From a virus: 24,243 nucleotides of DNA. The position numbers and the translations under genes are program-made. Where the stretch lies: IMG/VR virus record IMGVR_UViG_3300036770_004857, positions 1 through 24,243 of that record. The stretch is one strand, 5' to 3'. Shown one piece after another: positions 7,166 to 14,916 of the stretch (position 1 is the first letter of the stretch; each line of letters starts with the position of its first letter). The notes below the pieces were generated by a model. That model was given only the letters and a program-made list of their open reading frames with translations, ran no database searches and was not told the origin of the DNA.

Positions 7166-8515
7166 ATGCCAGAAAGTAAAGATTTCAATTTATCTGATTA
7201 CATTACATTATCTCTGCCTGTAGTTGGAGATCAACTGTGGGCATTGAAACGTAAGCTTTTGGGGCAGAATACATATACTACAGCCATTGATGCTGCCATT
7301 CGCGGCGATTCACATGGTGTATCTAAAATATCGCCTTTATTAGTGGCAGGGCTTATTGCTAGTCAAGGTCACAAACTTCCTGGCATGTTACCAGGTTCAG
7401 AGTTTAGAAAATTTTTACGTCCTATGATAGGACGTACTGGCACTAGAGTGTTTGGCGCTAAAGCAAAACCTATACTTGCTTCTATTTTATCCATACCTGC
7501 TACGCAAGGTTTAGTTAGTGGCGAGTACACCAGAAAAGCTTTACAAGATAAATCCGCAAGTTTTTTAGGTATTGAAACGGAAGAAGCTAAAAAGAAAAGA
7601 TTAGCAGAGGCCAATTTGGCTGCGGCTTTGACGTCTGCGGGTATTCCAGCTGCAGCGGCGCAGGCGCATATGAAAGTATTAGTTCCTAATTTATATAAAA
7701 ATGTAGAGGATACATTAGACCCTAAACAAAAAGCTATTTTTGATCGTTTCATCAGACGTAAAGGATTTCAGACCGATGATTTTGGAGAGATGGTAGATGA
7801 AATCAAAACTAAGGATTTCAGCCGGGCCACGGCACAAGCGATGAATGCAGCTAAACAAAGAGCTAAATTATTAGGCCTGAATGTGGATTTTGAAGAGCTA
7901 ATGAGAGCTTCTAGCTCGATAGCAAATAATAAATATAATTCCTTTGGTGCTTTAAGTGATAGTTTAAAAAATATGTTAAGGTCGTCTGGACCTTTTTTTG
8001 CACCCAAAGATAAAGGTATCTTTGGTAAGTTATTAACTGCAATAGCTGACAAAGGATCTTCTAAAACTAAAGGGGTAAAAGGTTTTATTAATATGCCTAA
8101 AGAGTTTTTTGATAATTTAGGCGCTGCAGGTAATCCTTTAAAACCGGGAGTGTTGGCACACGAAGTGGGCCATGGTGTTGGTCCTTCAGTTTATATCAAG
8201 GGCTTAACTCGCCGTTTTTCGCAATTAGCGCCTGCTCTAGCTACAGGTAATATATTATTTACCAATGATGAAAATACTGCTAGAAACTCTGCTTTAATTT
8301 CTCCTTTGTTAAGTGCGCCTTTACTCGCTTCTGAATTTGATGCTTCTATGCGAGGATCTAATATTTTGAAAAAGTTGACTAAAAGTAATCTGACTAGGCT
8401 GCAAAGACTTTCGCCTTTCGTAGGCTTACCTACTTACGCCGCATTTGCTACCTCTCCGATACTCGCATATTTAACAAAAAAGAAAATGGATGGCTTTGAT
8501 AAGAAACAGGCATGA
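7166..8515 (+). CDS. Membrane-associated zinc metallopeptidase-like protein
   Basis: A 449-residue protein with a zincin signature: LAHEVGHG gives H332, E333 and H336, and ASEFDASMRG supplies E390 as a plausible third ligand about 54 residues later, the arrangement seen in M48-like gluzincins. Hydrophobic stretches lie around residues 55-66, 100-115, 375-390 and 418-436 (FVGLPTYAAFATSPILAYL), so it is probably membrane-associated or crosses the membrane during ejection. It begins 5 nt after the RpoB-like gene and overlaps the next gene by 4 nt (ATGA). Its place in the structural module suggests a virion protease, for prohead maturation or envelope passage. Prohead proteases are usually serine enzymes, so envelope processing seems at least as likely. 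Confidence 0.65.
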   Translation: MPESKDFNLSDYITLSLPVVGDQLWALKRKLLGQNTYTTAIDAAIRGDSHGVSKISPLLVAGLIASQGHKLPGMLPGSEFRKFLRPMIGRTGTRVFGAKAKPILASILSIPATQGLVSGEYTRKALQDKSASFLGIETEEAKKKRLAEANLAAALTSAGIPAAAAQAHMKVLVPNLYKNVEDTLDPKQKAIFDRFIRRKGFQTDDFGEMVDEIKTKDFSRATAQAMNAAKQRAKLLGLNVDFEELMRASSSIANNKYNSFGALSDSLKNMLRSSGPFFAPKDKGIFGKLLTAIADKGSSKTKGVKGFINMPKEFFDNLGAAGNPLKPGVLAHEVGHGVGPSVYIKGLTRRFSQLAPALATGNILFTNDENTARNSALISPLLSAPLLASEFDASMRGSNILKKLTKSNLTRLQRLSPFVGLPTYAAFATSPILAYLTKKKMDGFDKKQA

Positions 8516-9237
8516 AAAGATCACAAGTAGACGAAATCCTTTCAAAAGTCAAAAAACAAGCCTCAGCCGTCGCTAAGGTTCGTTCTATTCTGCCTAATCG
8601 TAAAATTGATAATAATGACAATGGTATCCCGGATGACGAAGAGGAATATGTTCCTGTAGGTTTAAAGGGTTTGGTATCTGCTTCTCAGAAGCTTCTTGCC
8701 ATTAATCGGGGATTGGATAAACCCGATGAACGTGATAGTTTATTATTTAAACGAATCCTCACCACGGACAGATTATTATCTGAACGTGTAAGACTTGATA
8801 GTGACAGAGTGCGCGGAGCTATGCTTCCACTAATTGCCCGGCACAAGAATCTTAAAGCTGTAGGTCCTTTTGCATTTGATTCCTACATGGAGAAGTTCCT
8901 GATCGGGAATCCTTTGTCTTCTCCCTTGGAAGAAATTAATCCGCTGCATCTGTTAGAGCAATCCAGAAGAGCTACCCAGATGGGTCCGGGAGGTATTGGT
9001 ACTGATAACGCCATTACTGAAGACATGCAGGCTATTCGGACTGATCAGTTTGGATTTCTGTCTAGCTTGGAGGGTCCAGAAAGCGAGAAGATTGGTATCG
9101 ATACAAGAATGGCCTGGGGATCTAAAATTGGGTCTGATGGTAAACCTTATCAGAAATTTTATAATCGTAAAACAAAAAAATACCAGTGGATGAGTCCTGA
9201 AGATCTTGATGGTCTCACTGTAAAACTCCCGGATTAA
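8512..9237 (+). CDS. Hypothetical structural-module protein, 241 aa
   Basis: Not recognised. The N-terminus is a basic amphipathic helix (KRSQVDEILSKVKKQASAVAKV), followed by an acidic segment NDNGIPDDEEE that resembles short calcium-binding repeats of the D-x-N-x-D-G type. The C-terminal end (GSDGKPYQKFYNRKTKKYQW) is basic and aromatic. There are no membrane segments. It starts on the ATGA overlap with the metallopeptidase-like gene and ends one base before the lysozyme gene, so the three are probably translated together. A tail or baseplate role is plausible from position only. Confidence 0.65.
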   Translation: MKRSQVDEILSKVKKQASAVAKVRSILPNRKIDNNDNGIPDDEEEYVPVGLKGLVSASQKLLAINRGLDKPDERDSLLFKRILTTDRLLSERVRLDSDRVRGAMLPLIARHKNLKAVGPFAFDSYMEKFLIGNPLSSPLEEINPLHLLEQSRRATQMGPGGIGTDNAITEDMQAIRTDQFGFLSSLEGPESEKIGIDTRMAWGSKIGSDGKPYQKFYNRKTKKYQWMSPEDLDGLTVKLPD

Positions 9238-9238
9238 A

Positions 9239-9946
9239 ATGAATAGTTTAGATAAATTAGCTTTAAGTGCGCATATTATTAAGAAAGCGTATGCTGGTTA
9301 TTTTCCGCCAGCTCAACAACCTGCCTCTAAGGTGCAGCCTGTGCCTAAGGCTATCCCAATTTCTGTTGCCACTCCTGTACCCAAAGCTATTCCAATTTCT
9401 GCGGCGAAAGTTGCACCGCCTCCTTCTAAGGTTACGGCACAGCCAATGATGTCTCCTTACCAGCCTATCCTTGATGTAATACGTAAGGGCGAGTCTAACG
9501 TAGCAGGGTATGATACAATGGTAGGAAGTAATAAGCCTTTCGGTCTTACGAATAAAACTTTACAGCAAGTTTTAGATTTGCAAAAACAAAGGCTGAAAAC
9601 TCACGGCGGTACTGCCGCTGGAGGCTATCAGATATTAAATAAAAATTTATTAAATTTAGCCAAACAGCATAAACATGATTTAAATAAAACGCTGTTTGAT
9701 CAAGCTACACAAGATACTTATGCTAAGAGTTTGATGGATCGGCGAGGGTTTAAAGATTATTTAGCTGGCAAAATAACTCCGGATCAAATGCGTATTAATT
9801 TAGCTAAAGAGTGGGCGGCACTACCTGCTAAAGGAGAGCAATCGTATTACCATGGTGTCGGTAATAACGCTGCCAGAATTAAGGCCAAAGAAATTAATGA
9901 CGCTATACAAAAATCCTTAGAACTACACTCTAAATCCTTACAGTAG
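9239..9946 (+). CDS. GH104-type lysozyme with N-terminal tag
   Basis: Peptidoglycan-cleaving enzyme resembling the lambda R endolysin family (lytic transglycosylase, GH104). Matching features: ILDVIRKGES (catalytic Glu85), GYDTMVG, GTAAGGYQIL (residues 124-133; lambda R has a similar GAGRYQLL), a QAT/DTYAKSLMDRRG segment, and KEWAALPAKGE near the end (lambda R: IWASLPGAG). Before the enzyme, residues 1-18 form a tag shared with two other proteins (LDKLALSAHIIKKAY), followed by a Pro/Ala/Lys linker of about 50 residues containing VPKAIPIS twice. There is no signal peptide and no adjacent holin. Sitting among structural genes and carrying the tag, it is more likely a virion-associated muramidase for entry than the lysis endolysin. 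Confidence 0.8.
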   Translation: MNSLDKLALSAHIIKKAYAGYFPPAQQPASKVQPVPKAIPISVATPVPKAIPISAAKVAPPPSKVTAQPMMSPYQPILDVIRKGESNVAGYDTMVGSNKPFGLTNKTLQQVLDLQKQRLKTHGGTAAGGYQILNKNLLNLAKQHKHDLNKTLFDQATQDTYAKSLMDRRGFKDYLAGKITPDQMRINLAKEWAALPAKGEQSYYHGVGNNAARIKAKEINDAIQKSLELHSKSLQ

Positions 9947-9974
9947 AGAATTTATTAGTGTTTTTATAATCCTC

Positions 9975-10003
9975 TTGACTTAAACTCTCATATACATTTT
10001 ATT
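9975..10003 (+). promoter_or_regulatory. Possible sigma70-type promoter
   Basis: TTGACT (9975-9980), a 17-nt spacer and TTTATT (9998-10003) lie in a 67-nt gap ahead of the gene at 10014. A similar TCTTGA-TTAA sequence lies in the next gap (10577) and TTGTCT at 14874. The -10 match is weak. Confidence 0.35.
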
Positions 10004-10013
10004 ACTTTGTATC

Positions 10014-10568
10014 ATGAAATCATCTGACAAGCTTTTAGCTTCTTCTTATTTAATTAAACGCGCTTATGCCAATTACCTAGAAATGGGACGACAAATAGGT
10101 GGAAGACCTGCCGCGCCTGCAGTTGATAACAATCAACCTGCACGCGCGTTTGGCGGCTACTTCACTGGCGGGCGTTTACAAGAAGGCCCCTCGCCAGCTG
10201 GCGCTAAAGCCTATGACCCTATGAACGTAATGGGACTTTTTAATTCGGCCCCTGCTGCTGCCGAGGCTCCCGCCCCTGCGGCTACTACCGCTCCTGAGAG
10301 AGGACCTATTCCTACAATTAGCGCCACCCCTTCGATGATGATGCCTACGGATGCAAAGCTCATGCCTAAAGCACAACCCGCTGCTGCAGGTAAAGCAGAC
10401 CTCAATAGTGTGTTTGCAAAATTTATGGGTTCTAGCTTTGATCCTAAAAGTAAATTAGATAGATCAAAGATGAAGTATCTTCAGACTTTAGCGGATCAGG
10501 GAATTGATTTATCTAAAGCTAGAGCTAGCGATATCTATGACACTCGTCGCGGCTACGGTAAATGGTAA
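10014..10568 (+). CDS. Tagged Pro/Ala-rich protein, 184 aa
   Basis: Residues 1-17 (MKSSDKLLASSYLIKRA) align without gaps with the N-termini of the lysozyme at 9239 and the small protein at 14908. The centre (about 50-125) is low-complexity Pro/Ala with scattered Met. The C-terminal 55 residues (DLNSVFAKFMGSSFDPKSK, then KMKYLQTLADQGIDLSKARASD) are charged and helical and look like a small folded domain. No enzyme motif is present. The architecture of tag, flexible linker and compact domain parallels the lysozyme, which suggests that both are delivered to the same virion compartment. The family is not recognised. Confidence 0.7.
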   Translation: MKSSDKLLASSYLIKRAYANYLEMGRQIGGRPAAPAVDNNQPARAFGGYFTGGRLQEGPSPAGAKAYDPMNVMGLFNSAPAAAEAPAPAATTAPERGPIPTISATPSMMMPTDAKLMPKAQPAAAGKADLNSVFAKFMGSSFDPKSKLDRSKMKYLQTLADQGIDLSKARASDIYDTRRGYGKW

Positions 10569-10576
10569 ATTATCTC

Positions 10577-10604
10577 TTGATTAAGCGACAAAACACAATA
10601 GAAT
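10577..10604 (+). promoter_or_regulatory. Possible sigma70-type promoter
   Basis: TTGATT (10577-10582), a 16-nt spacer and TAGAAT (10599-10604) lie in the gap before the ATG at 10615. The predicted transcript would have almost no leader. Moderate match only. Confidence 0.35.
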
Positions 10605-10614
10605 CTATAACACT

Positions 10615-10803
10615 ATGCCAAACGAAATCACTCCTGAATTAATCCGTCAAGCTAAGTACGAAGGCTTTATTCGTCATACTTCCTCTATGTACGATAAAGA
10701 AACTACTGCTCAAAAATTTGCTGACTATGTTGAAAAAGACAAAGCCAGAGAAAATAAGTTTGTAGAACTTCGTGGCAACATCCTCGAAGGTTTACAATCA
10801 TAA
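10615..10803 (+). CDS. Small acidic/basic helical protein, 62 aa
   Basis: A 62-residue, mostly helical, highly charged protein (ITPELIRQAKYEGFIRHTSSMYDKETTAQKFADYVEKDKARE). It has no cysteines, membrane segment or known motif. The central part could be a short helix-turn-helix-like pair, but there is too little to assign. It is followed directly by a perfect 14-bp hairpin, so it may be a single-gene unit with its own promoter-like sequence upstream. Confidence 0.6.
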   Translation: MPNEITPELIRQAKYEGFIRHTSSMYDKETTAQKFADYVEKDKARENKFVELRGNILEGLQS

Positions 10804-10820
10804 ACTAGATGAATTTTTTT

Positions 10821-10858
10821 ACCTCCGTGGTAGAGTATATCTACCACGGAGGTTTTTT
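10821..10858 (+). terminator. Perfect 14-bp hairpin with T-tract that also holds the next RBS
   Basis: ACCTCCGTGGTAGA (10821-10834), loop GTATA and TCTACCACGGAGGT (10840-10853) continue into six T. This is a textbook intrinsic terminator for the gene ending at 10803. The right arm also contains GGAGG six bases before the ATG at 10859, so the hairpin would hide the Shine-Dalgarno site of the next gene by pairing it with ACCTCC. Confidence 0.85.
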
Positions 10859-11245
10859 ATGCCCAAATCCACATCTAAAAAGTCTCATAAACCTGCGCTT
10901 ACCAAAGTTAAGATAGTAGAGACTAAGATAGGGCATAGGAAGGCCCTGGGGCTTTGGGAAAAAATCAATAAGAATACAACGCGTATTACTATTGATACTC
11001 GGTTAAAGGGTTTCCAGCGTTTGTTAATTGTACTGCATGAATCTTTGCATGAGATATGTCCTGACTGGACAGAAGAAAAAGTTGTTTCAGTAAGTGAATT
11101 TTTAGCTCGCATACTTTGGGAATGTGACTATAGACATGTGGATCACTCTGGCGAGGCTAAGCCTTCTTATAAAACACCGATTAAAAAGAAGAAAAAATCT
11201 GAGAACAAAAATAAAGAGCCATGCGACAAAAAGAATCAAAGTTAG
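10859..11245 (+). CDS. HEXXH metallopeptidase-like protein, 128 aa
   Basis: Small protein with the motif LIVLHESLHEICPDWTEEKV: H60, E61 and H64 fit a zincin active site, and E73 or E80 may be the third ligand. Phage proteins of this size with HE-x2-H followed by P-x-x-x-E are often grouped with ImmA/IrrE-like or SprT-like domains. The C-terminus is Lys-rich (KKKKKSENKNKEP). I chose the ATG at 10859 because GGAGG lies six bases upstream; a longer in-frame start at 10772 would lie inside the preceding gene and read through the terminator hairpin. The end overlaps the next gene by 25 nt. The substrate is unknown. Confidence 0.65.
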   Translation: MPKSTSKKSHKPALTKVKIVETKIGHRKALGLWEKINKNTTRITIDTRLKGFQRLLIVLHESLHEICPDWTEEKVVSVSEFLARILWECDYRHVDHSGEAKPSYKTPIKKKKKSENKNKEPCDKKNQS

Positions 11246-11922
11246 GACCCTATGCCACGCCAGCGCAGACGCAGCGATGGATTAAGTGTTTACTTAGCTG
11301 GGCTAAGATCAATGATAAGTCGCATACTGACATATCTAATATGCTTGGTTACTCAAGCAGATCCGGGTGGTATCGCTTGTTGCAGGGTGTAAATAAAAGA
11401 GCGCGCCTAGCTTTAATCCGTAGTTCTACGCAGCAGCTGGGGTTAGATTCTAATTTTATTAATGGTATTTATGACTTCAAAGCTAAGTTCTCTGAAGCTA
11501 GAAATATTTTTACTGATTTTAAAGAACTATACGCGCAGTACCGTAGCCAGGGAAATCAGTATCAGGCATCCCAGATTGTACGTAAAGCAGCCATGTTTGT
11601 TTATGAGACTCTTGTGCCTAAAGATATGCTTTTGAATCTTGAGTTTACGAATAGACAAAATCAATATGAGACGACCAAGATCACCTGCAGCCCGGACGAA
11701 GTTAATTTCTATGACATAGTTGTGTTTGGGGGTCCTATATGTGTCATGTTTACGCTGTCCAAAAAAGTTGGTAGTGCAGATATGCCTATCATGGAAGGTG
11801 ATCTTGATATCCACGCAGTCAGTGCTATTAAACACCAAGTGTCTGTCGGAAAGAAAAAACATTATAAGTCACAAAAGAGCATTGCTAAGTTTGAGGACAA
11901 TGCTAAAAAATTTGCTATATAA
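11221..11922 (+). CDS. HTH-domain protein, 233 aa
   Basis: Residues of about 20-65 (QRWIKCLLSWAKINDKSHTDISNMLG, then SGWYRLLQGVNKRA) read like an XRE-type helix-turn-helix: a first helix, 'HTDISNMLGYSS' as the turn region, and a recognition helix. The remaining 165 residues are not recognised and contain aromatic-rich helical segments. It may be a phage transcription regulator. In the middle of a structural module it could alternatively be a DNA-binding virion component. It overlaps the HEXXH gene upstream by 25 nt and is followed after 2 nt by the next gene, so all three are probably co-translated. Confidence 0.6.
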   Translation: MRQKESKLGPYATPAQTQRWIKCLLSWAKINDKSHTDISNMLGYSSRSGWYRLLQGVNKRARLALIRSSTQQLGLDSNFINGIYDFKAKFSEARNIFTDFKELYAQYRSQGNQYQASQIVRKAAMFVYETLVPKDMLLNLEFTNRQNQYETTKITCSPDEVNFYDIVVFGGPICVMFTLSKKVGSADMPIMEGDLDIHAVSAIKHQVSVGKKKHYKSQKSIAKFEDNAKKFAI

Positions 11923-11924
11923 TT

Positions 11925-12521
11925 ATGTCTCAGAGTATTGATACAGGCGTAGAAAGAACCCCTCCAGCGGTGGCTGCTATGAAAAGTTTCAAAGAGAAAC
12001 TTTTACAAGGCCATAAAGTGAAAGCATCGCAATTTGGAATTGAGTTGCCGACTATGACAACTCAAGAGAATGTGGCTTATGACGTTGAAGACACAGAGCA
12101 AGATGTTGGCTTTGATAACGAACTTACCGCAGGCGAATCAAATGTAGGCGAAGATGATGAATTGGATTTTTCTGCGGCTATGATGCCTTCGCCCGCAAAG
12201 ATTATTAATAAAGATATTTCAAGTAAAGATCCTATTCAGATGCTAGCCAGTTATCTTGAGCAGACCCCTGCTAAGGAAGATCTAAAAATAGTTGGTCCCT
12301 TTGGTAAGCTTGGGTTTAAAGCTTTAAACGTTAGTATTACCGATTTTGGTGTAGCTTTCATAATTAAAAAAGATGCTATTCAGTTTGAGCCAAATATAAA
12401 TACAGAATTGACTATACAATATCGAGGTCAGGACTATTCTGTAATTTATGCAGGAGGGTTCTTTACTTTTCCCAAAATACCTTTTACATTTGTATCCTTC
12501 CTGCGAGTTCAACCTGAATAA
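11925..12521 (+). CDS. Hypothetical structural-module protein, 198 aa
   Basis: Not recognised. The first 100 residues are acidic and apparently disordered (VEDTEQDVGFDNELTAGESNVGEDDELD). The last 90 look like a compact beta-rich domain (LKIVGPFGKLGFKALNVSITDFG, ending PKIPFTFVSFLRVQPE). There are no membrane segments or cysteines. It starts 2 nt after the HTH gene and ends 2 nt before a tiny Cys-rich gene, just upstream of the portal. A head or neck accessory role fits the position; this is inference. Confidence 0.65.
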   Translation: MSQSIDTGVERTPPAVAAMKSFKEKLLQGHKVKASQFGIELPTMTTQENVAYDVEDTEQDVGFDNELTAGESNVGEDDELDFSAAMMPSPAKIINKDISSKDPIQMLASYLEQTPAKEDLKIVGPFGKLGFKALNVSITDFGVAFIIKKDAIQFEPNINTELTIQYRGQDYSVIYAGGFFTFPKIPFTFVSFLRVQPE

Positions 12522-12523
12522 TT

Positions 12524-12688
12524 ATGATAAAAGAAGGCGTAGTAAAATCTGATAAAACACCTTGTCCCATAACAGGTAAGGTGTGCAATTGCTCGCACCC
12601 TGATAATGAGTGTGAAATGAGCAAGGGTAAAATTGCTTCAGCTTCTGAACTTGGTGCCATGCTCGGCGGGGAAGACAATAACGAATAA
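12524..12688 (+). CDS. Tiny four-Cys protein, 54 aa
   Basis: A short gene of 54 codons starting ATG two bases after the previous stop and ending 11 bases before the portal gene. It holds four cysteines in a compact block (CPITGKVCNCSHPDNEC; Cys14, 21, 23, 30) with an intervening His, which could bind a metal. The C-terminal part is acidic (GGEDNNE). Its placement exactly between two genes, without a gap, supports it being real. The function is unknown. Confidence 0.6.
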   Translation: MIKEGVVKSDKTPCPITGKVCNCSHPDNECEMSKGKIASASELGAMLGGEDNNE

Positions 12689-12699
12689 ATTAAATTCTC

Positions 12700-14511
12700 A
12701 TGGTTAACTATCCCGGCGACAATGACGCATTTGCAATTTGGACAGGTAAGAACCGAGTCTTTGCAGATCCCTTTCTTCTTCCCAGTAGCACAGCTATTCC
12801 GACTGAACTCCAGTCAGCTCTGGACTTCTGCTTATTCCTTTATTATTTAAATCCTCTTTATCGTCGCGCTTCGACTCGAGTAATTAGTCACTTTGTTACT
12901 GACATTGATTTTGTAGGTAAAGATGGCGACCAAGATGAAAGAGATGAGTTTAAAAACTTCCTGATTAATGACCTGGATATTTTCGGGGCATTACTTGAAG
13001 TAGGTCAGGAGTGGGCGTGTTACGGTAATGCATTCCTTAGACTCCATCTTCCTTTTGACCGTGTACTTGTTGACCATAGAGACGGTAAATATAAGGAGTA
13101 TGCGCTGCCTATGTTCGGAGCGGATGTGAAGTATGATTACAAGGCCATGAAATACGATGTGCCTGATCCTACTACCTTTGACAGACCGAAGGATAAAAGA
13201 TCTAGAGTTAAACTTGATTTCATTGACCGACCGTCTCGGGATAAGTCCCGCATCAGACTTCGTAAAATCGATCCTCGTCAGGTTGTGTTGCAGCACTCAT
13301 TTATGAGTGGTAAGCAACAAATGATTTATCGTTTTGAACCTGAGTGGGTTACTATGATTAAAAATAGTATCATGTATCAGGTTAACGAGACGCCGATGAG
13401 CATGCTCAAGGCTATTGCTCTTGAACAGGACTTTCTGTTCAATGAAGGGCAAGTATTTCATTTTAAAGCGCCTACAATTTCTGGTGTATCTAACTATGGG
13501 TGGGGACTACCAGAAACCATTGCTAACTTCAGGCATATTCACCAGTTACAGGTTCTCCGTAAGATTGATGAATCGGTAGGTTTGGATTATATGCTGCCCT
13601 TCCGTATGTTTCACCCTGTACCTTCGGCGCAGGCGAGTGATCCTATGAACTATATGCTTCTGAACCGTTGGGGCTCAGAAATCAAAGAGGTGATCAAGCG
13701 TCGTCGCCTTGATCCTTTCGCTATGCATGCCCTACCCTTCCCGGTTAGTTATCAGGAGTTTGGCGCGCAGGGTAAAAACTTAGCGCCTAAAGAACTAGTT
13801 GAGTATCATAATAATGTTCTTCTTGATTCTATGGGGTATCCTGCAGAATTATTCAAAGGTTCTTTGCAGGTTCAGCAGATTCCGACAGCTGTTCGTCTGT
13901 TTGAAAATTCATTCCATTTCGTTCACCAAGGGTTTGATAGAATTGTGAAATGGGTATCTGGTCGTATTTGTGACTACATCGGGCAGCAACGCCTGGAAAC
14001 GTCGCTTCAGCTGCCTCGCCTTGCGGACGACCTTGAGCGTCAGCGTGTTTATATGCAATTGGCTGCAGGCGCTGAAATTCCTCGCTCTATTGCTTACGGT
14101 CCCTTCGGCATCAAAGACCCTGTGGAAGCTGCTAAACAGCGTGCTCAGGAAGATATCGAAATTCAGAAGGAGCAGATGAAGCTACAGTCTGATTTTCAGA
14201 GACAGCAGCAATTGGGATCTATGGATAGTATCTTGGCGCAACAAGCCCAACAAGGTGGTGGCGGTGGAAGTTCTCCTGCGGGCATGGAAGGCGCTGCAGG
14301 AGGTGGTGACATGAACCCGCTTGACATCCAGAATAAAGCTGCTGAATTGGCGCAGCAATGGTTGCAATTGCCTGTCGGTGAACGGCAGAAGCAAATGGCA
14401 GCTGTTCGCACTTCAAATCCTAACCTGCATGCAATGGCCAAGCAAAAGATGGAAGAAATGAGATCTGAAGCTGAAAGTCAAGGTAGGCAGGCGTTATCAC
14501 AACCAATGTAA
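12700..14511 (+). CDS. Portal protein
   Basis: Dodecameric head-vertex channel for DNA packaging and connection of head to tail (family knowledge). Typical portal features: an N-terminal segment NPLYRRASTRVISHFVTDIDF, followed by an alpha/beta clip/stem region (ALLEVGQEWACYGNAFLRLHLPF), a long wing region, and FHFKAPTISGVSNYGWGLPETIANFRHIHQLQVLRKID. The C-terminal 120 residues are Gln/Gly-rich (QQAQQGGGGGSSPAGM), as is common at portal C-termini. Length is 603 aa, in the range for T4-like or larger phages (roughly 500-650). The capsid and terminase genes are not in this window and are expected outside it. Confidence 0.85.
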   Translation: MVNYPGDNDAFAIWTGKNRVFADPFLLPSSTAIPTELQSALDFCLFLYYLNPLYRRASTRVISHFVTDIDFVGKDGDQDERDEFKNFLINDLDIFGALLEVGQEWACYGNAFLRLHLPFDRVLVDHRDGKYKEYALPMFGADVKYDYKAMKYDVPDPTTFDRPKDKRSRVKLDFIDRPSRDKSRIRLRKIDPRQVVLQHSFMSGKQQMIYRFEPEWVTMIKNSIMYQVNETPMSMLKAIALEQDFLFNEGQVFHFKAPTISGVSNYGWGLPETIANFRHIHQLQVLRKIDESVGLDYMLPFRMFHPVPSAQASDPMNYMLLNRWGSEIKEVIKRRRLDPFAMHALPFPVSYQEFGAQGKNLAPKELVEYHNNVLLDSMGYPAELFKGSLQVQQIPTAVRLFENSFHFVHQGFDRIVKWVSGRICDYIGQQRLETSLQLPRLADDLERQRVYMQLAAGAEIPRSIAYGPFGIKDPVEAAKQRAQEDIEIQKEQMKLQSDFQRQQQLGSMDSILAQQAQQGGGGGSSPAGMEGAAGGGDMNPLDIQNKAAELAQQWLQLPVGERQKQMAAVRTSNPNLHAMAKQKMEEMRSEAESQGRQALSQPM

Positions 14512-14520
14512 ATAAAACAA

Positions 14521-14862
14521 ATGGAAGAAACTAAAATCGACTGGGTAGATGTAATGAATACTGTAGCTTCTGATATTAATCAGAATGCAGTTAATAAAGG
14601 GTTCTGGGACAAGGAACGCAATGATGGAGAGGCAATCGCACTTATCCATTCAGAGCTTTCTGAAGCGCTTGAGGCTCTACGTCATGGCAATCCGCCAGAT
14701 GATAAAATTAAGGAATACACTGGAGTGGAAGCTGAACTGGCTGATGCGATTATTCGTATTTGTGATTTAGCGGCAGGTAGAAAATGGCGTGTCTTTGAAG
14801 CTATGGCCGCAAAGATGCAATTCAATACTACGCGAGAAAGACTACACGGTAAAGAATTCTAG
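14521..14862 (+). CDS. MazG-like nucleotide pyrophosphohydrolase
   Basis: A 113-residue all-alpha NTP-PPase of the MazG/dUTPase-like superfamily. The metal-binding pattern is visible as HSELSEALEALRHG (E-x2-E, residues of about 43-50) and VEAELADAIIRICDLA (E-x2-D). Such phage enzymes hydrolyse (d)NTPs or alarmone-like nucleotides to NMP and PPi. Single-domain phage MazG proteins are about 90-130 aa, so the length fits. It is an odd metabolic gene directly after the portal, 9 nt downstream. A perfect 13-bp hairpin follows. Confidence 0.8.
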   Translation: MEETKIDWVDVMNTVASDINQNAVNKGFWDKERNDGEAIALIHSELSEALEALRHGNPPDDKIKEYTGVEAELADAIIRICDLAAGRKWRVFEAMAAKMQFNTTRERLHGKEF

Positions 14863-14873
14863 TATATTTGTAT

Positions 14874-14902
14874 TTGTCTTAACGTCCATGATATGTTAAA
14901 CT
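14874..14902 (+). promoter_or_regulatory. Possible promoter with -10 in a hairpin loop
   Basis: TTGTCT (14874-14879), a 17-nt spacer and TAAACT (14897-14902). The -10-like hexamer lies in the loop of the perfect inverted repeat 14881-14916, so the repeat could be an operator around the promoter. Transcription would begin near the ATG at 14908. Confidence 0.35.
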
Positions 14903-14916
14903 GTATCATGGACGTT
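14881..14916 (+). repeat. Perfect 13-bp inverted repeat containing a start codon
   Basis: AACGTCCATGATA (14881-14893) and TATCATGGACGTT (14904-14916) are exact reverse complements around a 10-nt loop. Only four T follow, so it may act as a terminator for the MazG-like gene, an operator, or a translational control hairpin. The ATG at 14908 is inside the right arm. Confidence 0.75.

Noticed and set aside
10772-10858. Longer N-terminus of the HEXXH protein
   Set aside because: It would overlap the upstream gene and translate the terminator hairpin; the ATG at 10859 has GGAGG at the right distance.
14182-14441. Three overlapping minus-strand frames opposite the portal C-terminus
   Set aside because: They are shadows of the Gln/Gly-rich portal tail, with low-complexity products.
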